NCBI RefSeq assembly: GCF_045310675.1
Contig: NZ_JBJHZZ010000014.1
Location: 7,707 to 71,706 of the forward strand
Reading direction: 5' to 3'
DNA length: 64,000 nucleotides
Origin: Clostridium_AT stratigraminis
GTDB lineage: Bacteria; Bacillota; Clostridia; Clostridiales; Clostridiaceae
The position numbers and the translations under genes are program-made. This document shows, piece by piece, positions 44,568 through 52,305 of the stretch (position 1 is its first letter; the number at the start of each line of letters is the position of its first letter). The notes beneath the pieces are model-generated. The model did not search any database, was not told the origin of the DNA, and saw nothing but the letters and a program-made list of their open reading frames with translations.

Positions 44568-45509
44568 TTAAATTCCCCCTTCATTTGTAACTTGCAGAAA
44601 TACCTCTTCTAAAGATAAATCCAAAGGCTTCATCATAAGAATTGGAATTTCAGCTTTACTTAGTTTAAAAAATATTTCTTCTCTAATATCCTCATTTTGT
44701 TTTGCTTCAATTAATATATCTATTGTTCCATTTTCAACAACACCTTGAATTTTAATATTTTGGATACCTCTTATTTCCTGGAGTACTTTTTCTGCAACTT
44801 TGCCCTTTTCCTTTATCCTTAATAAAAGCTTATTATTATAAATTAGTGTTCTTGACAGTTCATATGGGGTTCCGCTAGCTACTATTTCACCTTTATTAAT
44901 AATGACAACGCGATCACATATTGCACTTACTTCAGAGAGTATATGTGAACTCAATATAACTGTATGAGTTTTTCCTAGTTCTTTAACTAAACTTCTTATT
45001 TCTATTATTTCCTTAGGATCCAATCCTACTGTTGGTTCATCTAATATAAGTATTTCCGGGTTACCTATTATAGCCTCCGCAAGTCCTACTCTTTGTTTAT
45101 AACCCTTAGAAAGGTTTTTAATAAGCCTATTTCTATAATTATTTATTTTTACAAGTTCAGTTACTTTATCAATAGAGTTTTTTATATCTTTTCTATTTAT
45201 GCCCTTAATTTTACTTACAAATAAAAGATATTCTTCTACAGTCATGTCCATATATAAAGGAGGAATCTCAGGCAAATATCCTATCTTCTTTTTTACCTTC
45301 TTTGGATCTTTTAAAATATTAAGTCCATCGACTTCGATATTTCCGTCAGTGGCTGAGATGTAGCCAGTTATAATATTCATTGTAGTAGATTTACCTGCCC
45401 CGTTGGGGCCTAAAAGCCCTAAAATTTCACCTTCATTAACTGTTAAATTTATACCGTTCAAAACAGTTTGCTGTCCATATTTCTTTACAAGATTTTCAAC
45501 CTGAATCAA
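44568..45509 (-). CDS. ABC transporter ATP-binding protein (GldA-like)
   Basis: About 313 residues. Walker A GLLGPNGAGKST, Q-loop, signature NLSKGYKQRVGLA, Walker B ILILDEPTVGLDP and the H-loop SSHIL are all intact. A C-terminal regulatory stretch of about 90 residues follows. The start is placed at a TTG after GGAGGCAGTAAA, giving MIQVENLVKKYG. It powers the permease/GldG system. Confidence 0.93.
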   Translation of the reverse strand: MIQVENLVKKYGQQTVLNGINLTVNEGEILGLLGPNGAGKSTTMNIITGYISATDGNIEVDGLNILKDPKKVKKKIGYLPEIPPLYMDMTVEEYLLFVSKIKGINRKDIKNSIDKVTELVKINNYRNRLIKNLSKGYKQRVGLAEAIIGNPEILILDEPTVGLDPKEIIEIRSLVKELGKTHTVILSSHILSEVSAICDRVVIINKGEIVASGTPYELSRTLIYNNKLLLRIKEKGKVAEKVLQEIRGIQNIKIQGVVENGTIDILIEAKQNEDIREEIFFKLSKAEIPILMMKPLDLSLEEVFLQVTNEGGI

Positions 45510-45829
45510 TTTACTGCCTCCTTCATAATTCAATTTATTTCCAGTTTTTCTTTTATAAGTAATTGCTTGTCTAACAAAAATTATTTTATCACAGTTTTGT
45601 GGCATAAAAGTAAATATTATTTTTACATTTCATTACCAATTTGTGAATATTATAATATCCTCATTACTTATTCAAAAAATACCCTTAATATGGATTAATT
45701 CTATGCTATTTTCATACATATTATAGTATACTAGAATATATAGTCGTAAATATGAACATGAAGTTATTAATTCAGATAAATAAGGAATAAGAAATGATTG
45801 CTAATAATTTAGTGCAGAATAGGAATACG
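45510..45829. other. Divergent intergenic region
   Basis: AT-rich spacer between the ABC operon (minus) and the 45874 gene (plus). I see no credible coding frame. It should hold promoters for both directions, but none is clear enough to call. Confidence 0.5.
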
Positions 45830-45867
45830 AGGAGGTTAAATTACCCCGTGTTCCAACTAAAAGGAGG
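45830..45867 (+). repeat. Internally deleted remnant of the SD-embedded repeat, copy G
   Basis: Reads GAGGAGGTTAAA, then TTACCCCGTGTTCCAACTAA, then AAGGAGG. These are the left end (GAGGTTAAA) and right end (CTACCCGGTGTTCCGACTAAAAGGAGG, in short segments) of the family with everything between removed. It supplies the SD of the gene at 45874, and the older SD remains 30 bases upstream. Confidence 0.8.
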
Positions 45868-45873
45868 AATAAA

Positions 45874-46776
45874 GTGGAAAAATCAGCTGAATTAAAAATA
45901 CAAATTAATGATTATCTTATGGAGAACTTAAAAAATGAGAGTTTTAAACAAGCTTTAAGTCAACATATGAGCATGGAGTTTAAAAAAATAATTATAGAAA
46001 ATAAAAAAGAATTAATTCAAAGTACAGCTTATAAAAATATTAAATCTAAATTTAAGGAGGAACTTTCAAATACCATTAAATCCCAAAGCTTTAAAAATCA
46101 AATATCTATTTTAATAGATAATAATTTAAGTGCCTTAGAAAAATCTAAAAAAACATTAGAAAAAACAATTCCCCCTGCAGTAATTAATAGTTTTAAAGTA
46201 TATATATATAATCATAAAGATGATCTTATTTCTGGATTTAAAAAAATATTATCAAACAAAGAAATAGAAAAAAGGATTTATAAAGAAATAAATAATGTGA
46301 TAAATAGTATGGGTTCTATGGTATCAAGATTTATAAATGTCAATAATATATATAGCAGGTTTAAAAGCTCCATTGAAGATTATTTAAATGATCCACAGAA
46401 TGTTTTAGAAATAATTAACTTTATTAATAATGAAATAGATAAAATAATGAAGAAGAAAATATCTGAATTTAGCACATACTTCCCTGTTGAAGGAAGAAAT
46501 GCTATTATAAACTCATTAACTAATGCACTTTCAGAAAATATTGTAAATCCAAGCTTTTTTGATATAATATTTAATGTAATTGAAGAGAAATTAGGAACAG
46601 AGATTTATAATATGAGTTTAAGCGATTTAAATTTAATAGATGAGCTTACCACAAATTTCTTTAATAATAATTATGACATGTTACTTATTAATAGTGATAT
46701 GAAGATAATAATTAACGATATTTCAGAAGCTATAGTAGATAATTTCCTATCAAAACCTATTATCGACTTAATTTAA
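45874..46776 (+). CDS. Helical protein of unknown function (possibly DUF445-like)
   Basis: 300 residues, start GTG seven bases after AAGGAGG. Almost entirely amphipathic helices rich in Lys, Asn, Ile and Phe, without signal peptide or clear membrane span. Repeating stretches such as FKKIIIENKKELIQ and FKEELSNTIKSQSFKNQI recall the soluble helical part of DUF445 (YheB) proteins, but the match is weak. It stands alone with its own terminator, next to coat protein genes. Confidence 0.6.
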   Translation: MEKSAELKIQINDYLMENLKNESFKQALSQHMSMEFKKIIIENKKELIQSTAYKNIKSKFKEELSNTIKSQSFKNQISILIDNNLSALEKSKKTLEKTIPPAVINSFKVYIYNHKDDLISGFKKILSNKEIEKRIYKEINNVINSMGSMVSRFINVNNIYSRFKSSIEDYLNDPQNVLEIINFINNEIDKIMKKKISEFSTYFPVEGRNAIINSLTNALSENIVNPSFFDIIFNVIEEKLGTEIYNMSLSDLNLIDELTTNFFNNNYDMLLINSDMKIIINDISEAIVDNFLSKPIIDLI

Positions 46777-46800
46777 AAAAGGCACGATCTGTGCCTTTTT
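46775..46800. terminator. Terminator between convergent genes
   Basis: AAAAAGGCAC / GTGCCTTTTT stem with loop GATCT; A and T runs on both sides. Confidence 0.9.
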
Positions 46801-46806
46801 AATTCA

Positions 46807-47127
46807 TTATTGAGGATTTTGTTGATTTTGTGGATTTTGTAGATTTTTCGCTTCCTGAATGTCCTGCTGAATTTGAGAACTTGGAGCTGCATAGGCATTA
46901 TAATAGCCTTTTTGATTAGCTAAATCTGATAGTTTAAAGTAATCATTTATTGAGGTGTTTAATTGATTAGAAAATATTTTTCTAAGTTCGGCGTTTGAAG
47001 CTTCAGTAATAGATTTGCTAAGCATTTTAATATCTTCCTTTGATGTATTTAAAAATTCTAGTGCATAATCTTTATCACTTAAGGTGCCTTTATTTTCATT
47101 CCCTAATATGTTACTTATCCATGTCAT
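46807..47127 (-). CDS. CotF-like spore coat protein
   Basis: 106 residues. DYALEFLNTSKEDIKMLSKS and LRKIFSNQLNTSINDYFKLSDLA (given in part) follow the coat F pattern of two long helices, and the protein ends in a short Gln/Asn/Pro repeat (NPQNQQNPQ). It pairs with the similar-sized gene downstream of it on the left flank of the SASP gene. The likely location is the spore coat; the exact role is unknown. Confidence 0.75.
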   Translation of the reverse strand: MTWISNILGNENKGTLSDKDYALEFLNTSKEDIKMLSKSITEASNAELRKIFSNQLNTSINDYFKLSDLANQKGYYNAYAAPSSQIQQDIQEAKNLQNPQNQQNPQ

Positions 47128-47183
47128 ACTATACCATCCTTTATGTTTTACTTAAATATTGTTTTCTTAAATTGTTCTGATTA

Positions 47184-47459
47184 TTAACTCTGATTATTGT
47201 TTTGATTATTATTAGGGTTGTTATTTTGATTGTTTTGATTGTTTTGATTGTTATTTTGATTATTCATTTGGGTATTAATAAAATCCTCCAATTCTTTAAG
47301 TCTTGTTTTTTTGCCTTGAAGCTGTTCCTGCATTATTTGCTTTAAATTCTCATCTTGAACCATAGTTAAATTATTTGTAAGCATTTTTGCCTCTAGTAAA
47401 TTTTTATTAAATAATTCCTGTATATTTAATATTTCATGTGGAGCTAAATTACTACTCAT
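47184..47459 (-). CDS. CotF-like protein with a Gln/Asn-rich tail
   Basis: 91 residues. The helical region (LNIQELFNKNLLEAKMLTNN, then LKQIMQEQLQGKKTRLKELE) resembles coat F proteins, and the last 25 residues are almost only Asn and Gln in NNQ repeats encoded by near-perfect 9-12 base DNA repeats, which should be length-variable. The start is ATG after AAAAGGAGG; an ATG eight codons upstream lies inside repeat F and is rejected. Confidence 0.7.
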   Translation of the reverse strand: MSSNLAPHEILNIQELFNKNLLEAKMLTNNLTMVQDENLKQIMQEQLQGKKTRLKELEDFINTQMNNQNNNQNNQNNQNNNPNNNQNNNQS

Positions 47460-47465
47460 TTTATT

Positions 47466-47573
47466 CCTCCTTTTAAAGTCCATTTAGGACTTTGTCTTCG
47501 CTCACTGGGCAGTTTAAAATCACTCGCTCCGCTCGCAAACTGCCCGTTAAATTCCATTTAGGACTTTAACCTC
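47466..47573 (-). repeat. SD-embedded double-hairpin repeat, copy F
   Basis: In gene sense: after AGAGG comes hairpin I (one mismatch), then hairpin II with arms GGGCAGTTT/AAACTGCCC. Both strands carry C-G here where other copies have T-A, a compensated change. A second hairpin I (AAAGTCC-TAAAT-GGACTTT) follows and ends in AAAAGGAGG, the SD of the coat-like gene. Confidence 0.88.
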
Positions 47574-47576
47574 TAA

Positions 47577-47611
47577 AAAAAAGGCTAAAACCTTAGGTTT
47601 CAGCCTTTTTA
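47577..47611 (-). terminator. Intrinsic terminator of the SASP gene
   Basis: AAAAAGGCTGAAACC pairs with GGTTTTAGCCTTTTT on the minus strand. Confidence 0.9.
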
Positions 47612-47632
47612 TATAAAATGTATATTGCCTTA

Positions 47633-47821
47633 CTATAGGTTTTGTTCATAGGATTCAACCATCTTTTTAACCATTTGTCCGCCAATTGATCCTGCTTCTC
47701 TTGAAGTTAAATCTCCATTATAACCATCTTTTAAATTAACGCCAACTTCTTTAGCAGATTCCATTTTAAACCTATCTAATCCTGCCTTTGCTTGAGGTAC
47801 TAGAGCCTTATTTCTTGCCAT
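47633..47821 (-). CDS. Alpha/beta-type small acid-soluble spore protein
   Basis: 62 residues. LDRFKMESAKEVGV includes the germination-protease cleavage region, and GDLTSREAGSIGGQMVKKM is the highly conserved DNA-binding block. SASPs coat spore DNA, protect it from damage and serve as an amino-acid store after GPR cleavage. RBS GGAGGAATT. Expression should be forespore-specific (SigG), though I do not see an unambiguous SigG promoter. Confidence 0.95.
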   Translation of the reverse strand: MARNKALVPQAKAGLDRFKMESAKEVGVNLKDGYNGDLTSREAGSIGGQMVKKMVESYEQNL

Positions 47822-47983
47822 TATTAATTCCTCCTTTAGTCAGTTAATTTTATAGTTATTTTGGTGTTGTAATATAAGTTTGCTCTTTTTTTGTAATAAT
47901 ACACTATTAAATTTAAACCAATAAATTTAAATTTTATCAGGAAGAATTAAAATAAACACTTTTGTATTTTTTTACTAATAATT

Positions 47984-49252
47984 TTAATTTCTTTTAACAT
48001 CACTATCATAGAGTGTTATATCAGCACCTAGACAGGAAAAATCCTTAACTAAGTTTTCATATCCTCTTTCAATATGATCAATGCCTGTTATATAGGTTGT
48101 TCCTTCAGCGCTTAAGCCAGCTAAAATGAGGCATATGCCTGCTCTTACGTCGGTGGCCTTAACCCAATCACCAGTTAAAAAGCTTTTCCCCGGAATAATT
48201 GCCTTATTATCCTGTATTTCAATTTTTGCTCCAAGTTTATTTAGTTCCCTGCAGTGATTGAATCTTCCAGGATAAACTTTATCTACTATTACACTCATAC
48301 CAAAAGCCCCAGTTAACATTGCAGTTAAAGGCTGCTGGAAGTCTGTACCAAACTCCGGGTACATTCCTGCTTCTACAGAAATTCCATTAAGTTTATTTTT
48401 AGCATAAGTAGTTATAGAATTCTCACCAATTTCTATAAATAATCCAGCTTCCCTTAGTTTTTGTAAACAGGATTCCAGATGAGAAGGTATTACGTTTTCA
48501 ACAGTAATTATTCCCTTAGTTGATCCAGCCGCCATTAATAAAGCACCTGCAATTAATCTATCCGGAATTACTGAATGAATACAGCTTTTCAATGTTGTAA
48601 CACCTTCAATTATAACAGTATCTGTACCAGCACCTTTAATGTTAGCACCCATTTTATTTAACAAACTGGCTAAGTCTTCAACTTCTGGGTCCCTTGCCGC
48701 ATTTTTTAGTACGGTGGTACCTTTAGCCTTTACTGCTGCTAGTATTATATTAATAGTTCCACCAAAGGTAAGCTTGTCAAAGGTTATTTCGGTACCTACG
48801 AGTTCATCAGCCTCAACCACATAATAATTGTTATAGAAACTGAACCTTGCGCCTAAAGCCTTAAGTCCGCTTATATGCTGATCTATTGGTCTATAGCCGA
48901 AATTATCTCCTCCTGGATATCCTATTGAAACTTTTTTAAATTTATGAAGAAGAGCTCCAATAAAATAGTAAGAAGCTCTATAGGCAGAAGCCTTTTGGGG
49001 TTCGATTATAGAATTCTTAATTCTAGTAGGATCTAAAATTAAATTGTCTTCTTTACTTGCAATTGAAAAACCAATATCCTTACTAATTTCGAAAACTCTT
49101 TTAATATCTAAAATATGGGGAATATTTTTTAAAATAATGGGTTCATCTGCTAAACAACATGCTGGAATTAATGCTAAGGAACTATTCTTTGAACCCGGTA
49201 TCTTTACCTTACCAGTAAGCATTTCAGAATGTTTTACCTGTAAATACCTCAT
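47984..49252 (-). CDS. murA: UDP-N-acetylglucosamine 1-carboxyvinyltransferase with Asp at the fosfomycin site
   Basis: 422 residues, full length, RBS AGGAG. GSKNSSLALIPA and RASYYFIGALL define the EPSP synthase fold of MurA, which transfers enolpyruvate to UDP-GlcNAc. The active-site loop, PGGC in most MurA enzymes, reads YPGGDNFGYRPIDQH: Asp116 (codon 48905-48907, GAT) replaces the cysteine that fosfomycin alkylates. The same Cys-to-Asp change makes MurA of Mycobacterium and Chlamydia resistant. It may be a second MurA paralogue. Confidence 0.9.
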   Translation of the reverse strand: MRYLQVKHSEMLTGKVKIPGSKNSSLALIPACCLADEPIILKNIPHILDIKRVFEISKDIGFSIASKEDNLILDPTRIKNSIIEPQKASAYRASYYFIGALLHKFKKVSIGYPGGDNFGYRPIDQHISGLKALGARFSFYNNYYVVEADELVGTEITFDKLTFGGTINIILAAVKAKGTTVLKNAARDPEVEDLASLLNKMGANIKGAGTDTVIIEGVTTLKSCIHSVIPDRLIAGALLMAAGSTKGIITVENVIPSHLESCLQKLREAGLFIEIGENSITTYAKNKLNGISVEAGMYPEFGTDFQQPLTAMLTGAFGMSVIVDKVYPGRFNHCRELNKLGAKIEIQDNKAIIPGKSFLTGDWVKATDVRAGICLILAGLSAEGTTYITGIDHIERGYENLVKDFSCLGADITLYDSDVKRN

Positions 49253-49332
49253 ATATATTGCTCCTGTTTATATAGTGATTATCTTTCATAATATGTATAA
49301 ACAAGCTTTATGGTAACAACAAATAAAAAAAA

Positions 49333-49353
49333 GAATAGCTTTTTAAACTATTC
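49333..49353 (-). terminator. Intrinsic terminator of the helicase-LexA gene
   Basis: GAATAG / CTATTC stem followed on the minus strand by eight T. Confidence 0.75.
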
Positions 49354-49354
49354 C

Positions 49355-50863
49355 TTAATTTTGTTTTTTTATTATGCCTACTGCCACACCTAATATAGAA
49401 ACCTGTTTGTCATGTAAAAATATGGGGCTGTACTTTTCATTTTCTGGCATAAGCATTGGAACATCTTTACCTAGGCTAAGGGTTTTTAAGGTTGCGCTGC
49501 CCTCTATGTCAGCAGCAACAATGTCTCCATTTTGTGCCATACTTTGCTTTTTAATTACAACATAGTCTCCATCAAATATATTTGCTCCAATCATACTATC
49601 TCCCTTAACTTTCAGAATAAAATTTTGTTTACCGCCTTTTATCCAATATTCCGGAAGATAAAATTGATCCGATACTTCAGAGCTCATCATTATTGGTTCA
49701 CCTGCTGCAATATCGCTATAAACAGGCAGTTCTAGTAAATCCTTCTCTGAATAAACTATTTCTTCGTTAGTTTCTAAAGCTATAATTTCCTTATCATAAT
49801 TTGCATCTCTTTTATATACATGTTTTACATGATGCTTAATGTCTACATATTGAAAGCATTCCATTGAACCAAAATTGTCTCCTCTTATGTCCATTGCAGT
49901 AGCTGCTTCATTTAAAATATTTTCTTTAAGGTTACTATAGGTTTTAACTAAATTATAATTTTTTATTGTAAAGTCTAGTTTAAGGTCTTTTAGCCTTCTG
50001 CCTTTAATAAACCATGCTTTAAAATTTAAAGTCTCTTCCTTATTGATTGTAAACATAAGACTTGAATAATTTTTGTTCATAAAAAGTGCTTTTATAAAAT
50101 CTAATTGAGTCTTTGTAAGGCTTTCGCTTTCATCCACTATTATATGTGTATACTTACCATCTATAGATTTTTTTGCTTCCATCAAGGCTAAATAAGATAT
50201 ATCAAGTTTATCAATAAGACCATTTTCCAAAAGAATTTCATTGTACTTTTTGTAGATTTCATATATTGCTTCTCTTTCTTTGGAATTTTTTAATAATCTA
50301 AATGGCCCTTCACCTTTTTTACATTTACGGCCAATCCTATTAGAATATTGATAAACCTCTAATTCCCTGTAGCCGCACGCCTTTATCCAATCTATTTCAT
50401 CAATAAAAAACTTTATTTTTGCCTTTTTTAGAATTTTTAAATTTCCATATTGGTTACTTATTTTATTTAAACACTGTCTAATAATCTCAGCCTTTTCTTT
50501 TTCCTCTTGAATTACCTTAAACCATTTCTTTTCAGAATTCGTATATTTAAAATAGTATCTATTAATTATATCCCCTACAGTTAATACATCAACCCTATCA
50601 ACATTATTTGTAAATAAGGTTTTATAATCAAATTTGGTATCATCATCAATTAGATTGTACATAGTTCGAATTTGATCTCTATTTCTGCTGTCCTTGGCAA
50701 GTATAAGAATTTTATCCTCATCAAATAAACAATAATTATTTTTAAGATAAAGCGTCCTATATACAGCAGTTGTTGTTTTTCCTGTGTTACAACTGCCTTT
50801 GATAAGGCTTAGCTTATTTGGTTTACTTCTAATAATTTTTTCTTGTATTACATCCAGCTGCAT
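49355..50863 (-). CDS. Fusion of a UvrD-like helicase N-terminal half with a LexA/S24 autoprotease domain
   Basis: About 502 residues. Residues 1-330 resemble superfamily 1 helicases: Walker A KGSCNTGKTT (about 22-31) and a Walker B VDESE at 243-247, but the second RecA-like motor domain seems missing or eroded. Residues 375-502 are a LexA-type domain: Ala-Gly cleavage site in DIAAGEP (387-388), catalytic Ser423 in KGDSMIGA and Lys460 in ATLKTL. There is no LexA helix-turn-helix. The ATG after AGGAAATTAGA is preferred. It follows an exonuclease gene with which it likely acts. Confidence 0.85.
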   Translation of the reverse strand: MQLDVIQEKIIRSKPNKLSLIKGSCNTGKTTTAVYRTLYLKNNYCLFDEDKILILAKDSRNRDQIRTMYNLIDDDTKFDYKTLFTNNVDRVDVLTVGDIINRYYFKYTNSEKKWFKVIQEEKEKAEIIRQCLNKISNQYGNLKILKKAKIKFFIDEIDWIKACGYRELEVYQYSNRIGRKCKKGEGPFRLLKNSKEREAIYEIYKKYNEILLENGLIDKLDISYLALMEAKKSIDGKYTHIIVDESESLTKTQLDFIKALFMNKNYSSLMFTINKEETLNFKAWFIKGRRLKDLKLDFTIKNYNLVKTYSNLKENILNEAATAMDIRGDNFGSMECFQYVDIKHHVKHVYKRDANYDKEIIALETNEEIVYSEKDLLELPVYSDIAAGEPIMMSSEVSDQFYLPEYWIKGGKQNFILKVKGDSMIGANIFDGDYVVIKKQSMAQNGDIVAADIEGSATLKTLSLGKDVPMLMPENEKYSPIFLHDKQVSILGVAVGIIKKQN

Positions 50864-50888
50864 TCTAATTTCCTGCCTTCCCTTATGA

Positions 50889-51806
50889 TTAATCAATCAT
50901 TTTATTATGCTCAAACCTATCAACTAATTCTATGTATTCTTTATCATTTAAAAATCTATTGTCATTTAAATATACCTTATCTCCTGCAAGGCTTTGCTTA
51001 ACTATAACTTTCTGAAGAATCTTGCTGTTACAATTAAGACAGCTTCCAATCCCTATGAATCTCCACCTAAATAGCTTCAAGGGATATTCTAATTCTACTA
51101 AAGAACCACATTTAGGGCAAGAAAGTTTAGCTTTTTCTTCTTCTAATTGAAATTTCTCAAGATCCCTTATCATTATGGAAGGCATATTAATTATATCCCT
51201 TACGATAAAACTCTTAACTGCTTTATCATTATATATTCTTTTAAATACCTCAGAAGTATAATATGCATCATTTAAGGCATCATGTAGTTCCTCTTCTTTT
51301 ACCTTTATTCTTAATCTATTTAATGCATGTATTAAACTTATAGACTTTTTCTCAAGTAAAATTTTTGTACAGTACTCCTGAAGATCAATATATCCATTAA
51401 GCCAGTCAATAGCGCTGCAATGATAATAATCAGCATTTCTTATAATTTCTGCAATATCATCTTTTGCCCAGGAACAAATAATTGAATCTTCCCCGGTAAA
51501 CTTTCCAAGCTTATTTAAAGCCTCTAAAAAACCAATACCTTCTTTAAGCTGGTCTTCATTAATTCCTGTAATCTCAGAAACCCTTGGATTTAAAACTTTA
51601 TAAATATTTGGTTTAATATAAGTTTTAAACCGTCCTGCCTCTTTCATGGTTCTGTCTAATTTAATAGCCCCTATTTCTATAATTTCATTCTCATATTTAG
51701 CATCTATTAAATCAGGATTGTTCTCATAAAAATCCGGATAATATTCTGTTATTTCTCTTAAATTGTTAAATTCAAGATCTAATATTACATAATTCAAAAA
51801 CTTCAT
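50889..51806 (-). CDS. DEDDh-type 3'-5' exonuclease with C-terminal zinc ribbon
   Basis: 305 residues. VILDLEFN gives the first Asp-Glu pair, CSWAKDDIAEI the third acidic residue and HDALNDAYYTSEVF the final His/Asp set of DnaQ-like exonucleases (about 5-195). At the C-terminus CPKCG and CLNCN form a zinc ribbon (about 230-265). The helicase-LexA gene follows at once on the same strand. The pair suggests processing of damaged or foreign DNA or RNA; the actual substrate is unknown. Confidence 0.85.
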   Translation of the reverse strand: MKFLNYVILDLEFNNLREITEYYPDFYENNPDLIDAKYENEIIEIGAIKLDRTMKEAGRFKTYIKPNIYKVLNPRVSEITGINEDQLKEGIGFLEALNKLGKFTGEDSIICSWAKDDIAEIIRNADYYHCSAIDWLNGYIDLQEYCTKILLEKKSISLIHALNRLRIKVKEEELHDALNDAYYTSEVFKRIYNDKAVKSFIVRDIINMPSIMIRDLEKFQLEEEKAKLSCPKCGSLVELEYPLKLFRWRFIGIGSCLNCNSKILQKVIVKQSLAGDKVYLNDNRFLNDKEYIELVDRFEHNKMID

Positions 51807-51853
51807 CCCCTAAATTCTAGTTAGCACATTATATTATAACAAAAAAAATAAAA

Positions 51854-51872
51854 CTAGAGAACAAATCTCTAG
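51854..51872. terminator. Hairpin terminator after the small gene at 51881
   Basis: CTAGAGA / TCTCTAG stem with loop ACAAA, T-rich on the minus-strand exit. Confidence 0.75.
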
Positions 51873-51880
51873 ATTTTATT

Positions 51881-52093
51881 TTATAATTTTTTGTATAGTA
51901 AATGACTTCCAGTATCTTTTTCAATTTTAATATTATTATAAAGCCCCTTCTCCACCTCATCTTTAAACCTTTTTCCATCTTCAGTATGCAAAATCGAATC
52001 AAGTTTATCACTTACCACATCCTTGTATTCAAAGGGTTTACCTGATGGAACTCTATCTAGCTTCCCTAAATCTATATGACTTTTTTCAAACAT
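51881..52093 (-). CDS. Small hydrophilic protein of unknown function
   Basis: 70 residues, charged, no cysteine and no membrane segment (MFEKSHIDLGKLDRVPSGK at the N-terminus, ending GSHLLYKKL). It starts with ATG after AGGAGG. That SD is the end of a tandem 45-46 bp repeat. I do not recognise a family. Neighbours give no functional clue. Confidence 0.6.
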   Translation of the reverse strand: MFEKSHIDLGKLDRVPSGKPFEYKDVVSDKLDSILHTEDGKRFKDEVEKGLYNNIKIEKDTGSHLLYKKL

Positions 52094-52098
52094 AAGAC

Positions 52099-52189
52099 CC
52101 TCCTGTCTATCTCTGGGGTACGCAACAATTATTAATTGTTACGCCTCCTGTATTTCTTTGGGGTACATAACTATTATGAATTGTTATGC
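52099..52189 (-). repeat. Second SD-terminating repeat family: two tandem 45-46 bp units
   Basis: Gene sense: unit 1 (52144-52189) and unit 2 (52099-52143) each contain an inverted repeat (CATAACAATTCATAATAGTTATG broken as CATAACAATT/AGTTATG; CGTAACAATT/AATTGTTGCG). TACCCCA(A/G)AGA follows, and each unit closes with ACAGGAGG. The second unit's SD serves the gene at 51881. The units differ at many positions yet keep the arms and the SD. Confidence 0.8.
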
Positions 52190-52305
52190 ACCCTGAATTT
52201 TATTTCTAATATATTATGTGCATTTTATAAATGTTAAATTCCTAGTGTCCTACTAAGTAGTATTGTCATATAATAATATAACAGCAATTTCTAAAAGGAA
52301 GATAA

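Noticed and set aside
47460..47483. Upstream ATG for the coat-like protein
   Set aside because: It lies within the hairpin of repeat F, and the encoded MDFKRRNK is just the translated repeat and SD.
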